A DNA stretch of 64,000 bases. Source: Paraburkholderia largidicola (GTDB taxonomy: Bacteria > Pseudomonadota > Gammaproteobacteria > Burkholderiales > Burkholderiaceae). Under the pieces are notes generated by a model, which was not told the DNA's origin, did not search any database, and saw nothing but the letters and a program-made list of their open reading frames with translations. The position numbers and the translations under genes were made by a program. Position 1 is the first letter of the stretch. Each line of letters opens with the position of its first letter. The DNA is taken from assembly GCF_013426895.1 (NCBI RefSeq), contig NZ_AP023175.1, forward strand, positions 1,860,001 to 1,924,000, written 5' to 3'. Shown piece after piece: positions 38,812 through 47,175 of this stretch.

Positions 38812-40308
38812 ATGCCCCACACCGACATCATTTCGAGCCTCGTGCCCACCGCCGACATTTTTGTCGGCGGCGAATGGAAACGCGGGCGCGGTGCACTGTA
38901 CGCGAGCATTTATCCCGCTGACGGCTCGGTGAACACCGAAATCACGACGGCCGATGCCGACGATGCGCGCGAAGCCGCCGAAGCCGCCGACCTCGCGTGG
39001 CGCCAGCCGAACTGGTCCGGTCTGAAGCCGCATCAGCGCGCGCTGATTCTGTATCGCATCGCCGATCTGATCATGGCGAAGCACGAAGCGCTCGCACAAC
39101 TGCAACGCCGCGACAACGGCAAGCCGATTGGCGAAACGCGCGTACTGGTCGCGAGCGCAGCGAACACGTTCCGCTATTTCGCGGCGTGCCTCGAAACACT
39201 CGACGAAGAAGTGACGCCCTCGCGCGGCGACTATCTGACGATGAGCGTACACGAGCCGATCGGCGTGATTGCGGCGATTACGCCGTGGAATTCACCCATC
39301 GCTTCCGATGCGCAAAAGCTCGCGCCCGCTTTGGCTGCTGGCAATGCCGTCGTGTTGAAGCCCGCTGAAATAACGCCGCTGGTGTCGCTCGCGCTTGCTC
39401 GCATCTGCGAGGAAGCGGGCGTGCCGAAGGGTGTGGTGAGCGTACTGCCCGGCAAGGGCTCGGTGATCGGTGATGTGCTGGTGCGCCATCCGCTCGTGAA
39501 GAAAGTGTCGTTCACGGGTGGCACGGAAGTGGGGCGCGGCATCGCGCGGATCGCGGCGGACAAGTTGATGCCTGTGTCGCTCGAACTCGGCGGCAAATCG
39601 CCGACGATGGTTTTCGACGACGCCGATCTCGATCATGCAGTGAACGGCGTGTTGTACGGCATTTTCAGTTCGTCGGGCGAAGCGTGCATCGCGGGTTCGC
39701 GTCTGTTCGTGCAGCGCTCGATCTATCCCGAGTTCATGAAGCGGCTGACTGCGAAAGCGCGTGAGTTGCGCGTCGGCGATCCCGCGAGTGAAAGCACGCA
39801 GATGGGTCCGCTGATTTCCGCGAAGCATCGCGAATCGGTTGAGCGTTATGTCGCGCTGGGTCTCGAAGAAGGCGGCCGTTTGCTGTGTGGTGGCGAACGG
39901 CCTGTCGGCAATAACCGCGAACAAGGCTTCTTCTATCAGCCGACGATTCTCGAGGGCCTGTCGAACAACGCACGCATTTGCCAGGAAGAAATCTTCGGGC
40001 CCGTGCTGGTCGCGATGCCGTTCGACGACGAAGCGTCGCTGCTGAAAGAAGCGAACGACAGCGTATTCGGTCTCGCCGCCGGCATCTGGACGCGGGACTA
40101 CAAGCGCGCATGGCGCGTCGCGCGCGCGCTCGAAGCGGGCACCGTCTGGATCAACACGTACAAGCTGTTCTCGATTTCGACGCCGTTCTCAGGCTGGAAA
40201 GAAAGCGGCATGGGCCGCGAGAAAGGCCGCCTGGGCATTCGTGAGTACATGCAGCAAAAGAGCCTCTACTGGGGCTTGAACGACGCCCCGTTGGCTTGGG
40301 CGAACTGA
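38812..40308 (+). CDS. NAD(P)-dependent aldehyde dehydrogenase
   Basis: A 498-residue aldehyde dehydrogenase. Catalytic C292 (SGEACIAGSR) and general-base E258 (SLELGGKSP) are both present, with TPWNSP and GSVIGD-type cofactor motifs and the C-terminal PFSGWKESGMGRE. In this operon it would oxidise an aldehyde produced after ring cleavage and decarboxylation, similar to 2-hydroxymuconic semialdehyde or related dehydrogenases. The exact substrate is unknown. Confidence 0.9.
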   Translation: MPHTDIISSLVPTADIFVGGEWKRGRGALYASIYPADGSVNTEITTADADDAREAAEAADLAWRQPNWSGLKPHQRALILYRIADLIMAKHEALAQLQRRDNGKPIGETRVLVASAANTFRYFAACLETLDEEVTPSRGDYLTMSVHEPIGVIAAITPWNSPIASDAQKLAPALAAGNAVVLKPAEITPLVSLALARICEEAGVPKGVVSVLPGKGSVIGDVLVRHPLVKKVSFTGGTEVGRGIARIAADKLMPVSLELGGKSPTMVFDDADLDHAVNGVLYGIFSSSGEACIAGSRLFVQRSIYPEFMKRLTAKARELRVGDPASESTQMGPLISAKHRESVERYVALGLEEGGRLLCGGERPVGNNREQGFFYQPTILEGLSNNARICQEEIFGPVLVAMPFDDEASLLKEANDSVFGLAAGIWTRDYKRAWRVARALEAGTVWINTYKLFSISTPFSGWKESGMGREKGRLGIREYMQQKSLYWGLNDAPLAWAN

Positions 40309-40321
40309 AGAGGCACGCAAC

Positions 40322-41287
40322 ATGAGCATTCTCGGCATTGAACAGATCACGTACGGCGTGACGGATCTCGATACCTGTCGGCGCTTTTTCGCCGACTGGG
40401 GCATGAAGGAAACCGCGCACGACGAAACGCGCGCGCGCTTCGAAACATTGAACGGTTGCACGGTGCTCGCGGTGATGGCGAACGACCCGTCGCTGCCGCC
40501 CGCGTTCGAAGAAGGTCCGACGCTGCGCGAAGTGACGTGGGGCGTCGCCACGCCCGCCGATCTCGACAAATACCGTGCGAGTCTCGAAGGCGCGCAGGGC
40601 TATTACTCGAACGACGACGCCGTCGGCTGCATCGATCCGAACGGTATGGCGATTCGCGTTGAAGTGACACGCAAGCGCGCCGTCGATGTGCATGGTTCGC
40701 CGTCGAACGTATGGGGCCAGACGCTGCGTGTCGATACGCCTAGTCCGATCTACGAACGCGCGGAACCCGTCGAAGTGGGCCACGTCGTGTTTTTCACGAA
40801 CTGCCTCGCGGAGCAGGAGACGTTCTATCAGGAACGACTCGGCTTCGAGATGTCGGACCGTTATCCGGGCCGTGGCGCATTCATGCGTTGCGCGCCGCAC
40901 GGCGGCCATCACGACATCTTTCTGCTGCAACTGCCGACAGGCAAGCGCGGATTGAATCACGTTGCGTTCACCGTGCGCGACATCCACGAAGTATTCGGTG
41001 GCGGCATGCACGTCAGCCGTTGCGGGTGGGATACGCAACTCGGGCCGGGACGTCACCCTGTCTCGTCCGCGTACTTCTGGTACTTCCAGAATCCGGCAGG
41101 CGGACTGATCGAGTATTACGCCGACGAAGATCAACTCACGCCCGAATGGCAGCCGCGCGATTTCGAACCGGGTCCGACCGTGTTCGCCGAATGGGCGATC
41201 GACGGCGGTATCGACGGCAACACGCGCCGTCAGAAGAACGCGAAGGCGCCGGAAGGCAAGTTCATGACGGAGCGCAAACATGACTGA
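40322..41287 (+). CDS. Type I extradiol ring-cleavage dioxygenase (VOC family)
   Basis: A 321-residue two-module VOC protein. The N-terminal module (about 1-135) has lost metal ligands, whereas the C-terminal module has the expected iron triad: H154 (VGHVVFF), H213 (GLNHVAFT) and E264 (GGLIEYYAD). The spacing matches BphC-type 2,3-dihydroxybiphenyl dioxygenases. It would open a catechol-like ring next to the hydroxyls with O2. The following reductase gene overlaps by 8 bases. Confidence 0.88.
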   Translation: MSILGIEQITYGVTDLDTCRRFFADWGMKETAHDETRARFETLNGCTVLAVMANDPSLPPAFEEGPTLREVTWGVATPADLDKYRASLEGAQGYYSNDDAVGCIDPNGMAIRVEVTRKRAVDVHGSPSNVWGQTLRVDTPSPIYERAEPVEVGHVVFFTNCLAEQETFYQERLGFEMSDRYPGRGAFMRCAPHGGHHDIFLLQLPTGKRGLNHVAFTVRDIHEVFGGGMHVSRCGWDTQLGPGRHPVSSAYFWYFQNPAGGLIEYYADEDQLTPEWQPRDFEPGPTVFAEWAIDGGIDGNTRRQKNAKAPEGKFMTERKHD

Positions 41288-42536
41288 CGCTGCCATTTCA
41301 AACGCTGCGAGCAACGCGGACGTGCCGCAAACGATCGTCGTGATCGGCGGGGGGCAGGCTGCGGGCTGGGTCGTGAAGACGCTGCGCAAGACGGGCTTCG
41401 AAGGCCGTCTCGTGATGATCGCGGATGAGATTCATCTGCCGTATGAGCGGCCGCCGCTGTCGAAAGCGGTGCTGTCGGGTGATGCCGACATCGATACGGT
41501 GCGCCTCTTCGCAAGCGACGATTTCGCTTCGCTCAACGTCGAAGCATGGCAGCCGGACGTTGCGACGCAGATCGACCGCGCACAACGCATCGTGCGTACG
41601 CAATCGGGACGCGAAGTGCAGTACGACCGGCTCGTGATCGCAACGGGCGGCGCGGCGCGCAAGCTGCCTGCGTCGTTGGTGAAGACGGATCACATCGCGT
41701 ATCTGCGCACGTTGGACGAAGCGTCGGCGCTCGGCGAGCGTTTGCGCGCTAGCAAGCATGTGCTCGTGATCGGCGGTGGATGGATCGGTCTCGAAGTCGC
41801 GGCGACGGCGCGCAAGCTCGGCGTCGCGGCGACGGTCGTGGAAGGCGCGCCGCGTCTGTGTGCGCGTTCGGTGCCGCCTGCCGTATCGGACTTCCTGCTC
41901 GATCTGCATCGCTCGAATGGCGTCGACGTGCGTTTGTCCGCTGCGTTGACGTCGCTCGACACGCATCCTGACGACGCGAGCAAAGTGCGCGCGACGCTTG
42001 CGGACGGCACATCCATCGATGCCGATTTCGCCGTGGCGGGCATCGGTCTGACGCCGCATACGTCGCTGGCTGAAGCGGCCGGCTTGCCTGTGAACGACGG
42101 TATCGTCGTCGACGAACACGGCATGACGAACGACCCGCGCATCTTCGCTTGCGGCGATGTCGCGAATCATCCGAGCGCGTGGTTGAAGCGTCGCGTGCGG
42201 CTCGAATCGTGGGCGAATGCGCAGAACCAGGCGATCGTCGTCGCGAAGGCCATGCTCGGTCAGTTCGAACCGTATGCGGAGATTCCGTGGTTCTGGTCGG
42301 ATCAATACGACGTGAACCTGCAGATTCTCGGCGACATTCCCGCCGATGCCGAACTCGTCGTGCGTGGCGATGTCAGCGCGCGCCGCGCGACGCTCTTTCA
42401 TGTCGCGGACGGTGGCGTGCGCGGCGTGATTGCGATCAACACGCCGCGCGATCTGAAGCTCGCGCGCAAATGGATGACCCAGGGGCGCACGGTCGATGTG
42501 GCGGCTCTGGCCGACGCCGACAAGGCGCTTGCCTAA
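41280..42536 (+). CDS. FAD/NADH ferredoxin reductase of the Rieske oxygenase system
   Basis: A 418-residue flavoprotein reductase of the BphA4/CndC type. FAD site: VVIGGGQAAGWVVKTLRK; NAD site: LVIGGGWIGLEVAATARKLG; second FAD motif: NDPRIFACGDVANH. The characteristic C-terminal WFWSDQYDVNLQ domain is present. It accepts electrons from NADH and reduces the Rieske ferredoxin encoded at the front of the operon, completing the three-component system. Confidence 0.92.
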   Translation: MTDAAISNAASNADVPQTIVVIGGGQAAGWVVKTLRKTGFEGRLVMIADEIHLPYERPPLSKAVLSGDADIDTVRLFASDDFASLNVEAWQPDVATQIDRAQRIVRTQSGREVQYDRLVIATGGAARKLPASLVKTDHIAYLRTLDEASALGERLRASKHVLVIGGGWIGLEVAATARKLGVAATVVEGAPRLCARSVPPAVSDFLLDLHRSNGVDVRLSAALTSLDTHPDDASKVRATLADGTSIDADFAVAGIGLTPHTSLAEAAGLPVNDGIVVDEHGMTNDPRIFACGDVANHPSAWLKRRVRLESWANAQNQAIVVAKAMLGQFEPYAEIPWFWSDQYDVNLQILGDIPADAELVVRGDVSARRATLFHVADGGVRGVIAINTPRDLKLARKWMTQGRTVDVAALADADKALA

Positions 42537-42563
42537 CCACAGTACGGGGCGGAGAAACGACGC

Positions 42564-43967
42564 ATGAGCACTATCGACAACACGTTTGAGGCACACAGCA
42601 GCGCCGGTGTCTCCCATCCCGCGACGCGCGGCTCGATCATTGCGCGGCTCGAACGATTGCCCGCGAATGCGATGCTGGTGCGCGCGCGCATACTGATCGG
42701 CCTCGCGACGTTCTTTGACGGCTTCGACGTCATCGCGATCGCCGCGACGCTGCCGATCCTGATCGGCAAATGGCATCTGACGCCGTGGGATGTGGGCCTG
42801 ATGATCGGCGCGAGTTCGGTCGGCCAATTGATCGGCGCGTTTCTGTTTCCGTGGTATGCGGAGCGTCACGGCCGCGTGAAGGCGATCGCGCTGAGTTCGG
42901 GGTTGATCGGTGTGACGAGTATCGCGTGTGGTTTTGCACCGACATTTGCAGTGTTTTTCGTGTTGCGCATCGTGCAGGGCATCGGGCTGGGTGGCGAGTT
43001 GCCCGTGGCCGCGACGTACATCAATGAAATCTGCCGCGCGCATGGACGCGGGCGCTTCGTGCTGCTGTACGAGATCGTGTTCCCGGTCGGCCTGCTTGCG
43101 TCGAATGCATTGGGCGCGTGGATCGTGCCGCGCTTCGGCTGGGAGGCGATGTACTTTATCGGCGGCATGCCGTTGATCCTGTTCTTCGTGCTGCGCAGGC
43201 TCGTGCCCGAATCGCCGCGCTGGCTCGCAGAACGCGGCCGCATGAACGAAGCCGCCGATGCCGTGCACGCTTTCGAGCGCACCGCCAAAAGCGCGCTGCC
43301 GCCGATGCAAGATCCCGCTGATTTCGAAGCGATGGCTGCGCGCCACCCGAAACGCAAGATGCGCGATCTGTTCGGCAAGGCGTACTGGAAGCGCTCGGCG
43401 GCTGTCGCGATGCTGTGGATGACGTGCGGCGTGATCCAGTACGGTCTGTCGACGTGGCTGCCGACGATTTATCGCACGGTGTATCACGCGCCGTTGCAAC
43501 TGGCGCTGAATCTGGCTGTTGCTGCGTCCGTGCTTGGCGTGCTCGGTTCGCTGCTGTGCGCGATGCTGGTCGACAAGGTGGGCCGCAAGCCGATCATCAA
43601 CTGGTCGTTCATGTTGTGCGCGTTGTCGCTGGTGTTGGCGGGCGTGTTCCATGACGCCTCCGTTTATGTGGTGGCGACGTGCTGTGCGTTCGCGCTCGGC
43701 TGGCTGGCGTGTGGGTTCATCACGGCTTATGTGTACACGCCTGAGTTGTATCCGACGAGTATTCGCGCGTTTGGGTGCGGTGTTGGCGGCGCGTGGTTGA
43801 AGCTTGCAGCGATCTTTGCGCCGACGCTGGTGTCGAAGACGATGGTCGGCGGGAATCTCGATGTGGCGTTTTATCTGCTTGCCGTGGTGCCGTTTCTTGC
43901 GGCGCTTGTCGTGCAGTTTCTGGGGATCGAGACGAAGGGGAAGGTGCTGGAGCAGCTGGAAGCCTAG
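42564..43967 (+). CDS. MFS transporter, aromatic acid:H+ symporter (AAHS) type
   Basis: A 467-residue protein with 12 predicted helices. The first helix holds the AAHS signature FFDGFDVIAIAATLP, needed for proton-coupled aromatic acid uptake, and the loop between helices 2 and 3 has WYAERHGRVK. It is preceded by GGAG and lies 27 bases after the reductase gene, ending the operon, and it is followed by a strong hairpin. Uptake of an aromatic acid is the likely role. Confidence 0.88.
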   Translation: MSTIDNTFEAHSSAGVSHPATRGSIIARLERLPANAMLVRARILIGLATFFDGFDVIAIAATLPILIGKWHLTPWDVGLMIGASSVGQLIGAFLFPWYAERHGRVKAIALSSGLIGVTSIACGFAPTFAVFFVLRIVQGIGLGGELPVAATYINEICRAHGRGRFVLLYEIVFPVGLLASNALGAWIVPRFGWEAMYFIGGMPLILFFVLRRLVPESPRWLAERGRMNEAADAVHAFERTAKSALPPMQDPADFEAMAARHPKRKMRDLFGKAYWKRSAAVAMLWMTCGVIQYGLSTWLPTIYRTVYHAPLQLALNLAVAASVLGVLGSLLCAMLVDKVGRKPIINWSFMLCALSLVLAGVFHDASVYVVATCCAFALGWLACGFITAYVYTPELYPTSIRAFGCGVGGAWLKLAAIFAPTLVSKTMVGGNLDVAFYLLAVVPFLAALVVQFLGIETKGKVLEQLEA

Positions 43968-43989
43968 GCTTCTCTGACGTGTTTTATGT

Positions 43990-44026
43990 CGGGCCGCGAT
44001 GCGCAGGTTCTGCGTATCGTGGCCCG
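43990..44026. terminator. Terminator of the aromatic operon
   Basis: CGGGCCGCGATGCGCAG and CTGCGTATCGTGGCCCG pair over 17 positions (two as G-U on the plus-strand RNA) around GTT, followed by AGTTGTTTT. It lies 23 bases after the MFS stop. Confidence 0.8.
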
Positions 44027-44038
44027 AGTTGTTTTGAG

Positions 44039-44055
44039 GTGAGGGTTTTCGGGAG
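44039..44055 (+). repeat. Direct repeat, first copy
   Basis: GGTGAGGGTTTTCGGGA recurs without change at 44205-44221. The two copies enclose 149 bases just upstream of the toxin-antitoxin module. Confidence 0.6.
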
Positions 44056-44204
44056 TGAGTCTTTGGGTGCGTTTCGAACGCACCTCAAGCTGCATCGGCA
44101 TGGTTCGAATGATCTGAAAACGCCCGTTTCAGCCCATTTCCACACGCTTTTAGAGGATGACGAGCAGGCAGAATGAGGCATTTGAGAAGCACGCAACCTG
44201 TAAA

Positions 44205-44221
44205 GGTGAGGGTTTTCGGGA
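44205..44221 (+). repeat. Direct repeat, second copy
   Basis: This is an exact 17-base copy of the repeat at 44039-44055, and it stands 49 bases before the toxin operator palindrome. Confidence 0.6.
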
Positions 44222-44269
44222 CTTCGCTACGGGAGGGGTTCCCGCGGTCGTGACATGTCTCCACTTGAA

Positions 44270-44294
44270 AAATATACCACTAAGTGGTATATTT
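44270..44294. promoter_or_regulatory. Toxin-antitoxin operator palindrome
   Basis: AAATATACCACT, one central base, then AGTGGTATATTT make a perfect 12-bp inverted repeat, 25 bases upstream of the toxin ATG. Toxin-antitoxin operons are usually repressed by the antitoxin at such sites, and the AT content suggests that it overlaps the -10. Confidence 0.75.
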
Positions 44295-44319
44295 CATCAC
44301 GTCCACGACTTGACCTCAA

Positions 44320-44685
44320 ATGAAGAAAAAGGCGCTGCGGGTTTTCAAAACGGCCTGGTTCACCAAAAAGGCCAGGTCTGCGGGTATCCCAGACGCGGAG
44401 CTATGCAAGGCTGCGAGAGAGCTGACCGACGGACAAGGCGACGACCTCGGTGGGAACGTCTGGAAAAAGCGTCTGGATAAGAACACGAAGCGAGGCATCG
44501 TCGTCAACAAGGTCGGCGATTTTTGGGTGTTCGTCTACGTATTTGCGAAGAGCGCCCGCGAGAACATTGACGATCGCGAGTTGCGCGGTTTCAAGAAGCT
44601 TGCCCGGGACTACGGTGCGGCGAAGCCCGCCGACATAGACTGGATGTTGGAAGCGAAGGAACTAGTGGAGATCTGCAATGGCTAA
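44320..44685 (+). CDS. RelE/HigB-family toxin
   Basis: A 121-residue basic protein of the RelE-like (PF06296-type) toxins. Features are VFKTAWFTKKARSAGIPD, ELTDGQGDDLGGNVWKKRL and GDFWVFVYVFAKS followed by ELRGFKKLARDY, a basic surface typical of ribosome-dependent mRNA interferases. The toxin precedes the antitoxin, as in HigBA-like modules, and the reading frames overlap by 8 bases. mRNA cleavage is inferred from the family. Confidence 0.82.
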   Translation: MKKKALRVFKTAWFTKKARSAGIPDAELCKAARELTDGQGDDLGGNVWKKRLDKNTKRGIVVNKVGDFWVFVYVFAKSARENIDDRELRGFKKLARDYGAAKPADIDWMLEAKELVEICNG

Positions 44686-44998
44686 GACACGTTCTAGAAG
44701 CGATGCGTCAGAAGCTATTCATAGCGCTGCTTCCGGCTTGCATCGGGCCAATGTCATCGACAAGAAAACGATGCGCGAGTACGACGAACTCTGCATCGAA
44801 GAAGTACCGGAGTTCAATGCAAAAGATATTGCGCGTATCCGTAAGGGCGTGAACGTCAGCCAAAACGTGTTCGCGCTCTATCTCAACACGACGGTGTCGA
44901 CGGTACGGCAATGGGAGCAGGGCGACAAGAAGCCGAGTGGGATTGCCGCGCGTCTGCTTCAGCTCATTCAGAAGAACGGTTTGGCGATATTCGGGTAA
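44678..44998 (+). CDS. XRE-family antitoxin (HigA/NadS-like)
   Basis: A 106-residue antitoxin. GGAG lies nine bases before the ATG, inside the toxin gene. The C-terminal half is a Cro/C1 helix-turn-helix (DIARIRKGVNVSQNVFALYLNTTVSTVRQWEQGDKKPSG). The N-terminal part (MREYDELCIEEVPEF) is the probable toxin-binding segment. It should bind the upstream palindrome and neutralise the RelE-like toxin. Confidence 0.85.
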   Translation: MAKTRSRSDASEAIHSAASGLHRANVIDKKTMREYDELCIEEVPEFNAKDIARIRKGVNVSQNVFALYLNTTVSTVRQWEQGDKKPSGIAARLLQLIQKNGLAIFG

Positions 44999-45014
44999 CG
45001 AAAGCGAAGCCGTA

Positions 45015-45035
45015 GGTCTGCCCGTTGGGCAGACC
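45015..45035. terminator. Bidirectional terminator
   Basis: GGTCTGCCC-GTT-GGGCAGACC is a perfect 9-bp stem with a 3-base loop between the antitoxin gene and the convergent SDR gene, two bases from the SDR stop. Confidence 0.75.
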
Positions 45036-45037
45036 CC

Positions 45038-45787
45038 TCAACCCTGCGGCAACTCCCGCACATCGGCCGTCGCCACTGCCCCAAACGTGTCGCTCAACAC
45101 GTAATCAACCAGCTTGCCCGCCGACTCTTCCGGCGTCGCCAGCTTCCCGCTGCGCTTCAGTTCTTCGAACTTCTCGCGCATCGGGAATTTTTCCAGACCT
45201 GTCGAGCGAATCTCCGCCTGCATGTTCGTATCGACGACACCCGGCGCGACGCTGCAAATACGCAGCGCGCGATTCTCGTCGAGCGCGACAGAACGCGCAT
45301 GGTGATCGAGCGCGGCCTTCGTCGCGCAGTAAATGCTCCACCCGGAATAAGGATGGCGCGCCGCGCCACTGGAAATATGCACGATGCGCCGGTCGCTCGC
45401 ATCCGGGCTGGCCGTGGCGAACGCGCTCGCCAACATCAACGGTGCCGACACGTTCAGCGTCACAGCTTGCGCAATCGCGGCAACGTCTTGCGCTTCAATG
45501 GGCCCGATCGGCTGGACCATGCCCGCATTGTTGAACAGCAACGCGGTCTGCGCACCCTTCAGGAAGTTGCGCAACGTGTCGCCCGCGAGCAATTGCGTGA
45601 GGCTTTCGGCATCCGCCAGATCGACCGCGACCTGTTCGAAGCCCGCCTGATTCGCGAGCGCTTCGTTGCGCGAACGGGAAATGCCGAGCACGGCGATGCC
45701 TTGTGCCAGCAGCCGATGTGCGAGCGCCTCGCCGAGACCACGCGTGTGACCCGTGACGATGGCGCGAACGGAAGTAGTAGCGTTCAT
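45038..45787 (-). CDS. SDR family oxidoreductase
   Basis: A 249-residue SDR beginning at the ATG at 45787 (an upstream TTG at 45808 also stays in frame). Motifs: AIVTGHTRGLGEALA, LLFNNAGMV and the catalytic YCATKAALDHHA with normal Tyr and Lys. The layout resembles sepiapterin reductase or YueD-type enzymes. It is a single gene read away from the GlxA-type regulator and convergent with the antitoxin gene. Substrate unknown. Confidence 0.85.
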   Translation of the reverse strand: MNATTSVRAIVTGHTRGLGEALAHRLLAQGIAVLGISRSRNEALANQAGFEQVAVDLADAESLTQLLAGDTLRNFLKGAQTALLFNNAGMVQPIGPIEAQDVAAIAQAVTLNVSAPLMLASAFATASPDASDRRIVHISSGAARHPYSGWSIYCATKAALDHHARSVALDENRALRICSVAPGVVDTNMQAEIRSTGLEKFPMREKFEELKRSGKLATPEESAGKLVDYVLSDTFGAVATADVRELPQG

Positions 45788-45868
45788 GTCGATGTGCTCG
45801 ATATTCAATGAGACCGTTGATCAGCGCACCATTTTCTCACGCGCATTCGACGTGTGCAGGCGCTTCGT

Positions 45869-46828
45869 TCATTCCTGGCGAAACCGCTCGCGATACTGTT
45901 TAGGTGTCGCGCCAATGCGCTTGGTGAATACGATGCGCATGCGGTCGGCCGTGCCGAAGCCGCAATCGTAGGCAATCGTTTTGAGCGCCGCGCCGCTGCT
46001 TTCGAGCAGCTTGCGCGCCGCATCCATCCGCGCCCGCTCGACGAACTCATGAGGCGTCACGCCCGTTTCCTGCACGAAGATGCGCGCGAAATTGCGTGCG
46101 CTCATGCCCGCCACATCCGCGAGTTGTTTGACCGTGAAGTTGTTGCGGATGTTCGTCATCACATGTGCCTGGATCTTCGCCACAGGCGAGGCCTCGTCGG
46201 CGGGCGCAGTGAGGTAGGGGCTGAATTGCGACTGCCCGCCCTGGCGCTGCGAGAACACCACCAGGCGTTTCGCGACCTTTAGCGCCGTCTGCGGGCCGTG
46301 GTCTTCCGTCACGAGCGCGAGCGCGAGGTCGATGCCCGCCGTCACGCCCGCCGACGTCACGAGCCGCTCGTCGCGCAGATAGATGCGGTCGAAATCGACG
46401 CGCGCTTTCGGAAACTGCGCCGCGAGCTGCTGCGCGTGCTGCCAGTGCGTCGTGACGTTGCGATCGTCGAGCAGTCCCGCGTGGCCCAACGCGAACGCGC
46501 CCGTGCAGATCGAGCCGTAGCGCTCGCATTGCGATGCGACATTCGCCAGCCAGGCCGTGAGACGCGCGTCGGGCGTGCTTTCCGGCAAGGCGGGACCGCC
46601 TGCGACCAGGGCGAGATCGAACGTGCTGCGTGGCTGGTCGAAGGTTTCGTCGGCGACGAACCGGATGCCATTCGACGCGCGCAGCGGCGCGCTGTCCGCG
46701 GCGAGCAGCGCCACGTCATAGCGTTCCTTGTCGCCGATGAACAGATTCGCCTCGGCGAACACATCGAGAGGACCGGCGACATCCAGCGCCTGGACGCCCG
46801 GAAAGATCGCTATGGCAACGCTCGGCAT
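45869..46828 (-). CDS. GlxA-type AraC family regulator with DJ-1/PfpI-like domain
   Basis: A 319-residue regulator. Residues about 1-170 have the class I glutamine amidotransferase/DJ-1 fold (AIFPGVQALDVAGPLDVFAEAN; SICTGAFALGHAGLLD with the nucleophile-elbow cysteine). Residues about 215-315 are an AraC helix-turn-helix (MSARNFARIFVQETGVTPHEFVERARMDAARKLL). GlxA-like proteins control small-molecule catabolism such as choline or arginine. Its own targets cannot be told from the sequence; the SDR downstream on the same strand is one option. Confidence 0.87.
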   Translation of the reverse strand: MPSVAIAIFPGVQALDVAGPLDVFAEANLFIGDKERYDVALLAADSAPLRASNGIRFVADETFDQPRSTFDLALVAGGPALPESTPDARLTAWLANVASQCERYGSICTGAFALGHAGLLDDRNVTTHWQHAQQLAAQFPKARVDFDRIYLRDERLVTSAGVTAGIDLALALVTEDHGPQTALKVAKRLVVFSQRQGGQSQFSPYLTAPADEASPVAKIQAHVMTNIRNNFTVKQLADVAGMSARNFARIFVQETGVTPHEFVERARMDAARKLLESSGAALKTIAYDCGFGTADRMRIVFTKRIGATPKQYRERFRQE

Positions 46829-46976
46829 TCAGTGACCTCGCAGACAACGCGTAATGGAAAACGGCAGCAGACGACGTGTGGTTGGCAGGTTACGGCGGTG
46901 AGCGCAGGTTGAAGGCAGCGGCCTCAAAACCAATACTGAAGCCATCGACAACCATGAATCACCGGAGGAACCCAGG

Positions 46977-47111
46977 ATGGAACAGGATAGCAAATCTGCT
47001 TACAACGCCGACGCCGAGGGCCGCGACGCGCACGACGAACAACTGATGGACGAAGCGCTGATGGACACTTTCCCCGCCAGCGACCCGATCGCGCCGATGT
47101 GTTTCGATTGA
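46977..47111 (+). CDS. Small conserved acidic protein (44 residues)
   Basis: An ATG at 46977 with GGAGG eight bases before it opens 44 codons: an acidic, Asp/Glu/Ala-rich N-terminus, then LMDEALMDTFPASDPIAP and a stop at 47109. The DTFPASDP motif recurs in many short proteins of Proteobacteria, which argues that this is a real gene despite its length. It lacks a signal peptide and transmembrane segment. Function is unknown. It lies between the GlxA-type and LysR genes. Confidence 0.75.
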   Translation: MEQDSKSAYNADAEGRDAHDEQLMDEALMDTFPASDPIAPMCFD

Positions 47112-47175
47112 CTTCGAGCGCAAGCGGCAGGCTCGCGGCACAATATCACGCAATCCAATGCGCTAATTGTCCGTC

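Larger units (their letters stand above)
43968..44319. other. Intergenic region before the toxin-antitoxin genes
   Basis: These 352 bases contain the operon terminator, two copies of a 17-base direct repeat (44039 and 44205), and the 25-bp palindrome of the toxin promoter. No credible protein gene was seen. Confidence 0.5.

Noticed and set aside
41298..43652. Minus-strand frame of 784 codons over the reductase and MFS genes
   Set aside because: It covers two genes with clear FAD/NAD and AAHS signatures; its own translation is Arg/His/Asp-rich and motif-free.
44039..44221. Two identical 17-base repeats considered as the start of a CRISPR array
   Set aside because: Only two copies at 166-base spacing, no further units and no cas genes.
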